Of a stretch of 64,000 nt of DNA, positions 48,183 to 57,780 are shown in pieces. A program made the position numbers and the translations under genes. How positions within the stretch are numbered: position 1 is the stretch's first letter; each line of letters begins with the position of its first letter. The stretch spans positions 3,775,070-3,839,069 of the forward strand of contig OY282380.1 of NCBI GenBank assembly GCA_958295885.1, in the 5' to 3' direction. The notes below the pieces were generated by a model. That model was not told the origin of the DNA, did not search any database, and saw only the letters and a list, made by a program, of their open reading frames with translations. The DNA is from Arenicellales bacterium (GTDB lineage: Bacteria; Pseudomonadota; Gammaproteobacteria; Arenicellales; JAJDZL01).

Positions 48183-48794
48183 ATGTCTCCAGCTCAATGG
48201 CGAAAATTGATTCGTCGTTCAAAACCGGTTGTTTTCGTTCTGTGCCTGCTTCCATTCGCGCTATTGGTTGCAGACATGATTTCAGGCAACATCAGCGCCG
48301 ACCCTGTTGAAGACATAACAAAAGTCACTGGTGAATGGGGATTGCGGCTCCTTCTGATTACGCTGGCCATCACTCCAGTTCGGACCATCACAAAAATCAA
48401 TCAGCTGATTCTGCTTCGGCGCATGCTCGGAGTGTACTCCTTCTTCTACATCCTGCTGCATTTTCTTACTTGGCTGGTCATTGACCATTATTTCGATTTT
48501 CGTCAGATTATTGAAGACATTATCGAGAGATACTACATCCTGTTCGGTTCTCTTGCCTTTGTGATGATGATTCCACTTGCCGCAACGTCAACGAACCGAA
48601 TGGTGCGCTGGCTGGGCGGTAAGCGGTGGATTCGTCTGCACAAGCTTGTATATCCGATCGGAATATGTGGCATAGTCCATTATTATCTTTTGGTTAAAGC
48701 CGATATAACGGAACCTGTAATCTATGGCGCAATACTGGCAGTGCTGCTGGGCTTTCGCGTCGTTCAACGCTATCGCAGACCAAAAAAACGTTGA
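48183..48794 (+). CDS. msrQ: Haem-binding membrane subunit of the methionine sulfoxide reductase
   Basis: About 203 residues from ATG 48183. It has six hydrophobic segments and the conserved His residues of the YedZ/ferric reductase fold (FYILLHFLTW, RWLGGKRWIRLHKLVYPIGI and CGIVHYYLL), which bind haem b. It passes electrons from the quinone pool or flavin reductase to MsrP. The frame is open from an earlier TTG at 48168, but the ATG fits family length better. It is downstream of msrP behind a terminator. Confidence 0.95.
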   Translation: MSPAQWRKLIRRSKPVVFVLCLLPFALLVADMISGNISADPVEDITKVTGEWGLRLLLITLAITPVRTITKINQLILLRRMLGVYSFFYILLHFLTWLVIDHYFDFRQIIEDIIERYYILFGSLAFVMMIPLAATSTNRMVRWLGGKRWIRLHKLVYPIGICGIVHYYLLVKADITEPVIYGAILAVLLGFRVVQRYRRPKKR

Positions 48795-48858
48795 ATTATT
48801 AAAACTGACTCCCATTTGTCAGTCAGCCTGCAACTAACAGCAAAAAGAATTTTGTGTA

Positions 48859-50703
48859 ATGGAAGATGCAGATCTTCTAGATCAAACTGAATCTCAGAGC
48901 CAGCGCAACGTTTGGAAGACTCTGAGGAGTCTCATAGAACATCTGATGGTTTTTCGAGTGCGCATCATTGTGGCATTCGTATTCTTGATATTGGCCAAAG
49001 TCGCGACCATCAACGTTCCAATTACGCTCAAGAAAATTGTCGACTGGTTCGACGCCGCTGTAAGTCCTGAAACGATCTTGATCGTACCCGTATTTCTGAT
49101 CGTTTCTTATGGCTTATTAAGCCTGTCAAGCACGCTCTGCGAAGAGCTCAGAAATGCACTTTTTTCGCGCGCCCAGCAGCGTGCAGCCAGAAATATCGCA
49201 TTGGATGTTTTTCAACATCTCCATCAGCTTTCTCACGCATATCATCAGAATCGGCATACAGGCGGTATTTCAAGGGACATAGAACGCGGCACCCGAGGCA
49301 TCATTTATCTGCTTTGGTACACCGTCTTCAGCATTATCCCAACAATTTTTGAAATTTCGGTCATTTGTGCAATCTTGGCCATTAATTTTGAGTCCAAGTT
49401 TGTCCTGATCACCGCTGGAACGATCTTTGTCTATTTCTGGTTCACTTACTTCGTAACGCGTTGGAGAACTAAATTTCGCGTTCGCATGAACGAAGCGGAG
49501 TCACGTGCGGGCGCGGTAAGCGTGGACGCTCTTCTGAACTATGAAACTGTCAAGTACTTCTGCAATGAAGACCATGAATACGACCGGTTTGACTTTCATA
49601 TGAAGGAGTGGGAAAGACTTTCGGTAATCAGTGAACAGACGCTTGCGTTACTGAACATCGGTCAAGGTGCTATTATTGCAACCGGATCAATAACGCTTCT
49701 TTATATTGCAGGCCAAGGGGTGGTCGCCGAAGAGATTTCTCTCGGCGAGTTCATCATGCTTAATGCATTTCTCATGCAGATGTATATTCCGCTGCGATTT
49801 CTTGGGTCTACCTTTCGAGAGATTAATCATGCACTGACGGATATGGCTCGAATGTTGGACCTGCTGGATGTTCAAGATAAACTGCAGGAAGTTCCGGATG
49901 CTCCTCAACTGATGATTTCGAACGCGAGCATTCAGTTCGATCATGTCGGTTTCGGCTATTCTGAGCAAAGGGTCATTCTGAACGATGTCAGTTTCAACGT
50001 GCCCTCGGGTCATAAAGTCGCGGTTGTAGGAAAAAGCGGCTCTGGCAAGTCGACTCTGGTTCGGCTCTTGTTTCGTTTTTACGACGTTACCAGCGGCAGC
50101 ATTTCAATTGATGGACAGGAATTGCGCGATGTGAACCTGCAGTCCATCCATGCTTCAATTGGCATCGTTCCGCAAGATACCGTGCTTTTTAACGAATCGA
50201 TCGAATACAACATTCGCTATGGCGCGCCCCATTGCACTGATTCAGAGTTTCTGCAGGCAGTGAAACAGGCAAATCTGTACGAGTTTGTAGAATCTCTTCC
50301 AGAAAAGTATGAAACTGTGGTTGGAGAACGCGGACTCAAGCTGTCAGGGGGTGAAAAGCAACGGGTCTCCATCGCTCGCACGATATTGAAAGACCCGCCG
50401 ATATTGGTGCTGGATGAAGCAACCTCATCTTTAGATTCGAAATCCGAAAAATTAATTCAAGCTGCTTTGGAAGTCATCGCCGAGAACCGGACTACGCTGG
50501 TGATCGCACACCGACTGTCAACCGTTGCCGATGCTGATATGATCCTTGTTCTGGACGAAGGGGAAATCGTGGAGCAAGGCACTCACTCCGAATTATTGGA
50601 GTTTAATGGTTTGTTTGCGGAAATGTGGTGGCTTCAGCAAGTGGAAGAAACCGAAGCCAAGCTTGTTCAGCTCGCAGAAAATACTCCTCCCGCGAAAAAA
50701 TGA
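48859..50703 (+). CDS. Atm1-type ABC exporter (ABCB7/HMT1 family)
   Basis: The 614-residue half-transporter is fused to its ATPase: six predicted membrane helices in residues 30-330, then the nucleotide-binding domain with Walker A GKSGSGKST at 390-398, the Q-loop in GIVPQDTVLFNESI, LSGGEKQRVSIAR near 495 and Walker B ILVLDEATSSLD with the switch His in AHRLSTV. The membrane domain's LSHAYHQNRHTGGISRDIERGTRG is characteristic of the Atm1/HMT1 group, which exports glutathione-bound metals or sulfur species. The next gene starts within its stop codon (ATGA), so they are coupled. Confidence 0.93.
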   Translation: MEDADLLDQTESQSQRNVWKTLRSLIEHLMVFRVRIIVAFVFLILAKVATINVPITLKKIVDWFDAAVSPETILIVPVFLIVSYGLLSLSSTLCEELRNALFSRAQQRAARNIALDVFQHLHQLSHAYHQNRHTGGISRDIERGTRGIIYLLWYTVFSIIPTIFEISVICAILAINFESKFVLITAGTIFVYFWFTYFVTRWRTKFRVRMNEAESRAGAVSVDALLNYETVKYFCNEDHEYDRFDFHMKEWERLSVISEQTLALLNIGQGAIIATGSITLLYIAGQGVVAEEISLGEFIMLNAFLMQMYIPLRFLGSTFREINHALTDMARMLDLLDVQDKLQEVPDAPQLMISNASIQFDHVGFGYSEQRVILNDVSFNVPSGHKVAVVGKSGSGKSTLVRLLFRFYDVTSGSISIDGQELRDVNLQSIHASIGIVPQDTVLFNESIEYNIRYGAPHCTDSEFLQAVKQANLYEFVESLPEKYETVVGERGLKLSGGEKQRVSIARTILKDPPILVLDEATSSLDSKSEKLIQAALEVIAENRTTLVIAHRLSTVADADMILVLDEGEIVEQGTHSELLEFNGLFAEMWWLQQVEETEAKLVQLAENTPPAKK

Positions 50704-51377
50704 GCTTTTCGGCTGTCATTTTCGATTTGGATGGTCTGCTAATCAACACCGAAACTGTTTCCAAACAGGCTTGGCTGAAAGGCGCAGCAGACTACGGATT
50801 CGATTTTGCCGAATCTCTGTACGCTCAAATTGCTGGAACTTCCGTGAAGTACGCAAAAGCCAGGATTGCAGAATCAGTGCCTGCGCTTGACGTCGACGCC
50901 TACGTTGAACATTCGTCCAGACTTTATTACCAGTCGTTGGAGCAGCATGGCATTGAAGTGATGACGGGCGTCCGAGATGTCATAGAATTTCTAAATCTGA
51001 ATTCAATTCACATGGGAGTGGCAACGTCGTCCGAGAAACCGAGCGCACTGCTCAAACTACAAAAATCGGGTTTGTACGATTGCTTTGAAGTCATTGTTTC
51101 CAGTGATTGCGTAAAACAAGGAAAACCGGCGCCAGACCTGTTCCTGCTCGCTGCGAAACTGCTGGCGGTTCCTGCAGATGAATGCATAGTGATTGAAGAC
51201 GCTGAACCTGGAATTCTGGGAGCTCACCGAGCTGGCATGAGAAGCATTTTGGTTCCCAGCACGATTCCGCCTTCTTCCTCAATTCAGAAGATCGCCCTGG
51301 CAGTTGAACCTTCCCTGCCGTCTGTGATTCCTGCACTTCGTCAATTGCTCCAGGTGCGCGCATCGCGAACAGACTGA
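50700..51377 (+). CDS. HAD superfamily hydrolase (beta-phosphoglucomutase-like)
   Basis: About 225 residues. ATG 50700 overlaps the stop of the ABC exporter; an open frame further upstream is inside that gene and not used. The motifs are FDLDGLLINTE with the nucleophile Asp (motif I), GVATSSEKPSALLKLQ (motif II), KQGKPAPDLFLLAAKLL (motif III) and VIEDAEPGILGAHRAGM (motif IV). The cap domain sits after motif I, as in subfamily IA. Members act as phosphoglucomutases or sugar phosphatases; the substrate is unknown. Confidence 0.95.
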   Translation: MSFSAVIFDLDGLLINTETVSKQAWLKGAADYGFDFAESLYAQIAGTSVKYAKARIAESVPALDVDAYVEHSSRLYYQSLEQHGIEVMTGVRDVIEFLNLNSIHMGVATSSEKPSALLKLQKSGLYDCFEVIVSSDCVKQGKPAPDLFLLAAKLLAVPADECIVIEDAEPGILGAHRAGMRSILVPSTIPPSSSIQKIALAVEPSLPSVIPALRQLLQVRASRTD

Positions 51378-51390
51378 TGCAGCGGGCAGT

Positions 51391-51663
51391 TCAGTGCTGT
51401 GCCCCAACCTCGCCCGCACCATTTTTCGAACCATCCATCGCGATCGTTTCTAATTTTTCGAGCGCAGAATTCCGATGAGCGCGCCTGAACACTCTGTCGC
51501 AGACGTTCAACATTTCCGACGGCAGTTCGACAGTTCCTTCCGTTAACTGCAGAAAATTCTTCTGCTGGAATTCGCTCGAATGACCGTAAGATTTTCCAAA
51601 ATTCTCTCTGAGGCGCTTTTCGGGAAGTGCAAGGGCATCGGAGTGTTCCTGCAGGCTTTCCTA
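51391..51663 (-). pseudogene. Decayed coding remnant, family not recognised
   Basis: The minus strand is open for about 90 codons before TGA at 51391-51393, with protein-like content (ALPEKRLRENFGKSYG, FLQLTEGTVELPSEML, RRAHRNSALEKLETIAMDG). It has no start; upstream the same frame meets a stop at 51661-51663, beyond which it still looks coding (FAENFTNDA). I do not recognise the family. It may be the C-terminal part of a broken enzyme. Confidence 0.4.
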
Positions 51664-52295
51664 GGCGTCGTTCGTGAAGTTCTCTGCAAAAGCAGTCCGT
51701 TCATTTTACGGCGATTCATGGCAGGTTTCGCATGAGATTCTCGATCCTGATGATTTTCGATACGTACTTCGTACGAGCGGCAGAGGCAATTTTGGTCTTC
51801 TGACCATGAATTCATACCTGCCTGGCTGAGGTTAAATGTCTGAGTCCTCCGCTAAAATTGTGTATAAATTGAAAATGTTATGTCTTGGTCAGACTCTTGC
51901 TGTGAAATCACACCATTCCATGGTCGCCATTTAGATTGCGAAGTTATCGAGCAAAACAGAAATTTTGACGCTCCATTCAGGTTTATCATACCGTAGAGAT
52001 TGGTTTAACCCAATGAATACAGGAACAATCCGCTAGATCGTTTTGTTTGTTGGCTTGAAATCTACAGCCTGCTCGGCTGACCGCGCTGCTGACTCTTAAG
52101 CGATTGGGATGAGAATTGAGTGCCAGATAACCCACCAAAACAATGAGGTGTAACGACAGTGCGGAAGTGCACAACAACAATATGAATTCACATTTTCGGA
52201 TTTTGACTGTAAATTTTCGATTCATCATTGTTCAGTCCTCCGCTGCGGTGAATTCCAACGCAAGCTGGACCTCCGCATAGCAGACATCAGACGAA
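51664..52295. other. Intergenic stretch upstream of proV
   Basis: No gene was supported, apart from the upstream continuation of the decayed frame near 51700. The AT-rich middle probably holds the promoter of the transport operon. Confidence 0.45.
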
Positions 52296-53402
52296 TTGTC
52301 AGTGCAGCCAACTCCTACTACGACCTTTAACGACACTGAAACAGTAATTGAGTGTCAACATCTATGGAAGATATTCGGCGACCGTGCAGATGCCGCTATG
52401 CAAGCGGTTCAAAGCCAGGGCTTATCCAAAAATGAGGTTCGCGACAGGTATAACTGCGTAGTAGGCGTGCAGGACGCTAGTTTTTCCGTAGGGGAAGGGG
52501 AAGTCTTCTGCATCATGGGACTCTCCGGTTCCGGCAAATCAACTCTGATTCGACATGTCAACCGTCTTATCGAACCGACGTTTGGCAAAGTCCTGATCGA
52601 AGGACAGGACATCAACCAACTGGGAGCCGCAGACCTTAGATCATTACGATCAACAAAAATCGGAATGGTTTTTCAAAACATGGCGCTTATGCCGCATCGC
52701 ACCGTACGGGACAATGTTGCTTATGCGCTGGAAGTGCGCGGTATGGTGCGCGACGAACGCTACGTCGTTGCCAATAAAGCGATTAGGACGGTTGAACTTG
52801 AAGGTTGGGAAGAATGTTATCCAGATGAACTCTCCGGAGGCATGCAGCAGCGTGTTGGTCTGGCGCGTGCGATCGCTGCTGACCCGCACATTCTGCTGAT
52901 GGATGAACCGTTTTCCGCCCTTGATCCCTTGATTCGAAGGCAGTTGCAGGATCAATTCCTGCATCTTGCGGCAGAAATGAAAAAAACGACTCTGTTCATT
53001 ACCCACGATCTGGATGAGGCGATCAGAATCGGAGATCGAATCGCCATCATGAAAGACGGCGCTTTGGTTCAGATTGGCACCCCGGAAGAAATTGTGACGG
53101 AACCGTCAGACGAATACGTAGCCGATTTTGTCGCAGGCATATCAAAGCTTCAGCTGGTAACGGCACAGAAAGTAATGCAGTCGATCGCCGTTTACGAGAA
53201 AACCACTGGCGCACTTGATGCAGAACGCTGTCCAAAAGCCAGACTGGACGACAATCTGGACACATTGGTCAACATGTCAATCGACACCGACCATCCGATC
53301 ATCGTAGTGAAAGGCAAAGAATTTGCTGGCGTCGTGACGAAGCGGACGCTGTTGCGAGGGATTCAGGGCAAAACCGTACAGTATGAGGACACAACCAATT
53401 AG
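52296..53402 (+). CDS. proV: Betaine/proline ABC transporter, ATPase subunit
   Basis: The 368-residue ATPase has Walker A GLSGSGKST near 74-82, MVFQNMALMPHRTV (Q-loop), LSGGMQQRVGLARAI near 178 and ILLMDEPFSALDPL. An N-terminal extension with the ProV-specific AMQAVQSQGLSKNEV region precedes Walker A, and a C-terminal CBS-like segment (DDNLDTLVNMS, GKEFAGVVTKRTLL) can bind regulators. Family members import glycine betaine, proline betaine or related solutes. Start: TTG 52296 or GTG 52302. proW follows 17 bp downstream. Confidence 0.94.
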   Translation: MSVQPTPTTTFNDTETVIECQHLWKIFGDRADAAMQAVQSQGLSKNEVRDRYNCVVGVQDASFSVGEGEVFCIMGLSGSGKSTLIRHVNRLIEPTFGKVLIEGQDINQLGAADLRSLRSTKIGMVFQNMALMPHRTVRDNVAYALEVRGMVRDERYVVANKAIRTVELEGWEECYPDELSGGMQQRVGLARAIAADPHILLMDEPFSALDPLIRRQLQDQFLHLAAEMKKTTLFITHDLDEAIRIGDRIAIMKDGALVQIGTPEEIVTEPSDEYVADFVAGISKLQLVTAQKVMQSIAVYEKTTGALDAERCPKARLDDNLDTLVNMSIDTDHPIIVVKGKEFAGVVTKRTLLRGIQGKTVQYEDTTN

Positions 53403-53419
53403 ATCCAGGAGATCGGTTC

Positions 53420-54379
53420 ATGGCTGACGAACAGAGCGTTAACCTTCTAAACCCATTTAAGAGCATAGACTTTGGAATTGCCGACTGGGCAGATGGCATC
53501 AAAGCTTGGGCAGCAGAAAATCGAGATGTCGTTCAACCCGTAAAATGGTTCGTCAATGACGTGATTGTTGGTGTTGAAGGCGTCATGCAGTCCATACCGC
53601 CCGTTGTAATGCTCGGGATCATTGGAGTGATTGCGTGGCAGGCCGCAGGCGCAAGAGTCAGTGCATTTGTTGTTGTCTGCCTGATTTTGCTGGGACTCAG
53701 CGACCCAACTGCATGGAGCCTCGCAATGACTACCCTTGCGGTAGTGGCAACATCCGTCGTAATTTGCGTTCTTTTCGGTCTGCCTTTGGGTTTGCTTGCT
53801 GGGAAAAGTGATCGTTTCGAAATCGCGATTCGCCCCATCCTGGACACAATGCAGACCATTCCGGCGTTTGTTTATCTAGTCCCAGTTGTGATGCTGATTG
53901 GCATCGGAAACGTTTCTGGCGTCATTGTCACTGTAGTTTTTGCACTGCCACCCATCATACGTTTAACGTCGCTCGGCATTCGGCAGGTAAATGCCAGTGT
54001 CGTCGAAGCGGCGCGCGCGTTTGGTTCATCACCGAGGCAGATTCTGTTTAAAGTTGAACTTCCGCTGGCTACTCCCTCAATCATGGCAGGACTGAATCAG
54101 ACAATCATGATGGCGCTGTCGGTGGTCGTAATCGCCTCATTGATCGCAGTGAAAGGCCTCGGCAACGAAGTGCTGCGGGCAATGGGAAGACTAGACGCAG
54201 GGAAAGCGATCGTCGGTGGTTTTGGAATCGTTGTGCTGGCAATCGTTTTAGACAGAATTACGCAGGGTTTGGGACGGACAGGAAGGGAACGCGGGCATCG
54301 TCATTGGTGGCAAGGCGGTCCTATAGGACTTGTCCTTCGGCTGCTTGGAAAAAATCCCAAAGAAACAGCTCCTGAGTAG
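53420..54379 (+). CDS. proW: Betaine/proline ABC transporter, permease subunit
   Basis: The 319-residue permease has about six membrane helices in residues 60-290 and the EAA loop VEAARAFGSSPRQILFKVEL, where the ATPase docks. An N-terminal cytoplasmic or periplasmic segment (SIDFGIADWADGIKAW) is typical of ProW. The binding protein proX is not next to it but 3.4 kb downstream on the same strand, beyond an IS1634-type element and a MITE. Confidence 0.94.
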   Translation: MADEQSVNLLNPFKSIDFGIADWADGIKAWAAENRDVVQPVKWFVNDVIVGVEGVMQSIPPVVMLGIIGVIAWQAAGARVSAFVVVCLILLGLSDPTAWSLAMTTLAVVATSVVICVLFGLPLGLLAGKSDRFEIAIRPILDTMQTIPAFVYLVPVVMLIGIGNVSGVIVTVVFALPPIIRLTSLGIRQVNASVVEAARAFGSSPRQILFKVELPLATPSIMAGLNQTIMMALSVVVIASLIAVKGLGNEVLRAMGRLDAGKAIVGGFGIVVLAIVLDRITQGLGRTGRERGHRHWWQGGPIGLVLRLLGKNPKETAPE

Positions 54380-55158
54380 GCCACGTAAAAAATCTCCCGC
54401 ATTTCAAGTTTTGACCGCGGCTCGAAAACCTTCGACTCATTTGATGAAGTTTCTAAACTTATCAGGAATCTCTCCTGCTGCAAAGAAATCTTTACTTCGT
54501 ATCTGTCACAAGGATTGTTAGTACAGCTGAGCATTTTGACGGTGTGAACACTAGTCTGCGTCTCGCGCGTTCCTTCTGTCCGCTACAGAGATTGCCCGTT
54601 GATTTGCAGCATTCTCCCCTTCTAAGATGACTCCTGAAACGAATGGAAAGGAAGGACATCATGTCAAACAAAATAACTCACAGGAGCGGAAAGCCAGGCA
54701 GAGAAAGCTGAAGAGATGGCGCTGTGGTTTGAACCGACGTTCAAGTTAATCGAACCTGATGGCATCAAAGTGTCTAGAGTTTAAATGAAAGAGAAATTCA
54801 TTTGAAAGGTTCGGGTCTCCCCGTTCAGGCAGCGATAGAGAGCTTGATGATGAACGCCAATTGGATTTCAAGCATAACAACCCTCAGGTCGGATTGAATC
54901 ACATCTCCAATTGAGTTCTGCTCTGTCATCCGCGCAAGAAGGTCAAATATCATCGGAACGTGTCTGCTGGCCTGTAGAATGCAGGCGAATCGAACATAAG
55001 GTGCGGATGAATGAGAAGCCTACTGAAAAGGAAGCGGTTTGAAATCAGAAAATCCAACAGTCAAATTTGAGGTTAGGACTTATCGCCCGCGAGATTTGAT
55101 CTTGCGGGTAGTTTTTCATCGAAATTCCAAGAATCAAAAACAAAATTCCGCAGTTGTT
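54380..55158. other. Non-coding stretch after proW
   Basis: No gene was supported. Short frames near 54660 (MSNKITHRSGKPGR) have no recognised family. Nothing else stands out. Confidence 0.45.
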
Positions 55159-55164
55159 CAAAAG

Positions 55165-55291
55165 AGACTGTGAAAGTATTGCCAAATTAGTTTAAATTAG
55201 TGGATTATCAATATTTATCTCATTGATTTAAATGATATTAATATTTGTTCTGATTCAGAAATCTACGAAAATGAGAATACTTTCACAGCCT
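55165..55291 (-). mobile_element. MITE copy 2
   Basis: This 127-bp AT-rich element is the same kind as that at 29471-29599, inverted: it starts AGACTGTGAAAGTATT and ends AATACTTTCACAGCCT. It is flanked by CAAAAG on both sides (55159-55164 and 55292-55297), a 6-bp target duplication. Internal parts such as CTAATTTGGCAATACTTTCACAG are shared with copy 1. Confidence 0.93.
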
Positions 55292-55297
55292 CAAAAG

Positions 55298-55730
55298 CAT
55301 CCAATCTCTTTGGATTTATCGAATCAGAGCGGTTGCCCTAATCTTTAAAAAAAATTTTCACGATGTTGTTCAGCGCACCTGCAATTTTGAGCAAAAGTTC
55401 GGTCGGACGATAGAAGCATCTTTAGAATTCCGCAATCAGCTGCGTTTGAATAGAAAACTTCACTATGATTCGCAATAAAATTTCCACGATAGAATGATTC
55501 AAAACAAATCTCAAATCCGATCATAGTGAATTCCAGCGAATTACGAAAAATCCAAAATACTGACCTGTCGGTCAAAAGAAACCGGCAATGGACCTATTCG
55601 ACAAAACGGAGTCGCTTAAAGAGGAAGCTGGAGTATTTGAAGTCGGCAGTAATTTAAAGCAGTTTGATCAGCTAGCAGCAGGGTTTGGAAGAAACTGAGT
55701 CACAAATCGAAAATTTTCAAACAGAATTTC
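55298..55730. other. Non-coding stretch between the MITE and the IS1634-type element
   Basis: About 430 bp with no gene or site I can support. Confidence 0.45.
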
Positions 55731-55736
55731 TTTAAA

Positions 55737-57690
55737 CCCAAGTTCCAGAGGATTTTAGCGTAAAAAGGGACGTAAATACTTGATTTATCGCAGTAATTGC
55801 GATTTTTTTAGCATTTAATCCTACCCATGTAAATATGTTATTATTGTAATTAATTGAATGACATAATTAAATTATTGAATATAATTATTACCCATGTATG
55901 TAGAAACCATCAAAAACAGAAAATCACCGCCCGCCATTCTCGTGCGAGAGTCCTACTGGCAAGACGGAAAATGCAAGAAAAGAACACTTGCCAACCTGTC
56001 AAAACTGCCACCGTCTCTGATCGCAATGATCCGCGCAGAACTTAAAAATTCCTCCCACCCTGTACCCGAACTGTTCGACATCACACGCTCGATCCCACAC
56101 GGCCATGTCGCTGCCGTGCTCGGTACGCTCAAAAATCTCGGCCTTGACCGCTTGGTCGACTCAAAGCCCTCACGCCAGCGCCAACTGTGCCTGGCGATGA
56201 TTGTCGCAAGAGTCATCGCGCCTCGTTCCAAACTTGCAACCAGCCGAGGCTTCTGGGAAGAAATCGCATCCGACACCCTAGGTCAATGTCTCGGTGTCAC
56301 CAAGGCTGACTGGAATGATCTTTATGCAGCGATGGACTGGCTACTTGAACGCCAAAGCAAGATTGAAAACAAACTCGCACGCAGACATCTCCAGGACGGC
56401 TCAGTGGTGATGTACGATCTGACCTCGACCTGGGTGTGCGGCGAGAAGTGTGAGTTGGCACAATTCGGCTATTCACGGGATAAAAAAAGAGGGGTCAAGC
56501 AAATTGAGTTTGGTCTTTTATGTGATGCCGATGGACGGCCGGTTGCGATTGAGGCGTTTGCCGGCAATACCTCTGATCCACAAACCGTCATCTCACAGGT
56601 GAACAAGCTCAAGGCGCGTTTCGGACTCAATCAGATTGTGATGGTCGGAGATCGAGGCATGTTGACCGCGGCACGCATTGAGGAGGATCTGAAACCGGCG
56701 CAGTATGACTGGATTACGACACTGAAATCAGTATCCATTCAACAACTTGTAGACGATGGCGCATTGCAGCCAAGTTTGTTTGATAAGCGCGGCTTGGGGG
56801 AGATCCGCTGTGAGCGGTTATATCCTGGTGAGCGGCTGGTGGTGTGTCGCAATCCGTTTTTGGCAGACAAGCGCAAATCCACCCGTGCACAGTTGCTGCA
56901 AGCGACCGAGCGCTTGCTGGATGAAATTGTTTCGGCAACCAAAAGGGACAAGTATCGGTTGAAAAAGCAAAGTGCGATTGTTCGTCGGGCAACGCGGGCG
57001 TTGGACAAACACAAGATGCGCAAACATTTTCACATTGAGGTTGGACCTGAACGATTCAGTTATCAGCGCAATCAGCAAAGCATTGACCGCGAGGCGGCGC
57101 TGGATGGGTTTTACGTGATTCGCACCAGTGTCAGCGCGGATAAACTGAGCACCGAAGAGGTGCTTGACAGCTACAAGCGTCTGTCAAAAGTTGAGCGGGC
57201 GTTTCGGTCAATGAAGACCGTCGACTTGAAGGTGCGTCCGATTGATCATCGCCGCGAACGCCGGGTGCGTTCGCATCTTCTGCTTTGCATGCTGGCGTAC
57301 TATGTCGAGTTTGAGATGCGTAAGAAACTCGCGCCACTACTGTTTGATGATGAGTGTGTAAAGCGACTGGAGGTCAAGCCGGCGAGAAAATCCCCGTCTG
57401 CGTATCGAAAACAAAAGACTAAGCTCAATGCGGCAGGCGAGCCGGTACACAGTTTTCAGACGTTGATGCAGGACCTTGCAACGCTGTGCAGGAATCGGAT
57501 TCGTCCACTGAACAGGAAAGATTCAGAATTCTGGCTGTTTACTCAACCGACCGATTATCAGCAAAAGGCATTTGATCTTTTAGACGTGAAATTCAATATC
57601 CTCTGATCCTGCCCAGTAGCGGGAATTCATATTCTCTGGTATTCTTAATCAGATCATGCACTTATACAGTCATCCCGGCTGGAACTTAGG
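55737..57690 (+). mobile_element. IS1634-family insertion sequence
   Basis: An intact IS1634-type transposase lies between matching inverted blocks CC(C/T)AAGTTCCAG (55737-55748 and 57679-57690). Each is bordered outside by TTTAAA (55731-55736 and 57691-57696). I take TTTAAA as a 6-bp target duplication, which fits the family, although it is palindromic and could instead be part of the terminal repeat. The length is 1954 bp. It sits between proW and proX. Confidence 0.85.
55894..57606 (+). CDS. IS1634-family transposase
   Basis: The 570-residue DDE transposase of the IS1634 group has the first Asp in VMYDLTSTWV, the second in VMVGDRGML and the Glu in KVERAFRSMKT. The N-terminal region (YVETIKNRKSPPAILVRESY) matches the usual start, and the GRPVAIEAFAGNTSDPQTV stretch is typical. 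It has no lesion, so it is potentially active. It lies in the same direction as the transport genes and starts at ATG 55894. Confidence 0.94.
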   Translation: MYVETIKNRKSPPAILVRESYWQDGKCKKRTLANLSKLPPSLIAMIRAELKNSSHPVPELFDITRSIPHGHVAAVLGTLKNLGLDRLVDSKPSRQRQLCLAMIVARVIAPRSKLATSRGFWEEIASDTLGQCLGVTKADWNDLYAAMDWLLERQSKIENKLARRHLQDGSVVMYDLTSTWVCGEKCELAQFGYSRDKKRGVKQIEFGLLCDADGRPVAIEAFAGNTSDPQTVISQVNKLKARFGLNQIVMVGDRGMLTAARIEEDLKPAQYDWITTLKSVSIQQLVDDGALQPSLFDKRGLGEIRCERLYPGERLVVCRNPFLADKRKSTRAQLLQATERLLDEIVSATKRDKYRLKKQSAIVRRATRALDKHKMRKHFHIEVGPERFSYQRNQQSIDREAALDGFYVIRTSVSADKLSTEEVLDSYKRLSKVERAFRSMKTVDLKVRPIDHRRERRVRSHLLLCMLAYYVEFEMRKKLAPLLFDDECVKRLEVKPARKSPSAYRKQKTKLNAAGEPVHSFQTLMQDLATLCRNRIRPLNRKDSEFWLFTQPTDYQQKAFDLLDVKFNIL

Positions 57691-57780
57691 TTTAAACTCA
57701 TCTGAATAAAATCAAGTGCATGTCTTCCAATTTTCTATTATCATTCAATTATATTATTCAACATATATGAGGAAACAAAT

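Noticed and set aside
55826..57620. ATCCT(A/G)CCCA direct similarity on both sides of the IS1634 transposase gene
   Set aside because: It is in direct, not inverted, orientation and lies inside the better-supported ends at 55737 and 57690. Probably chance.
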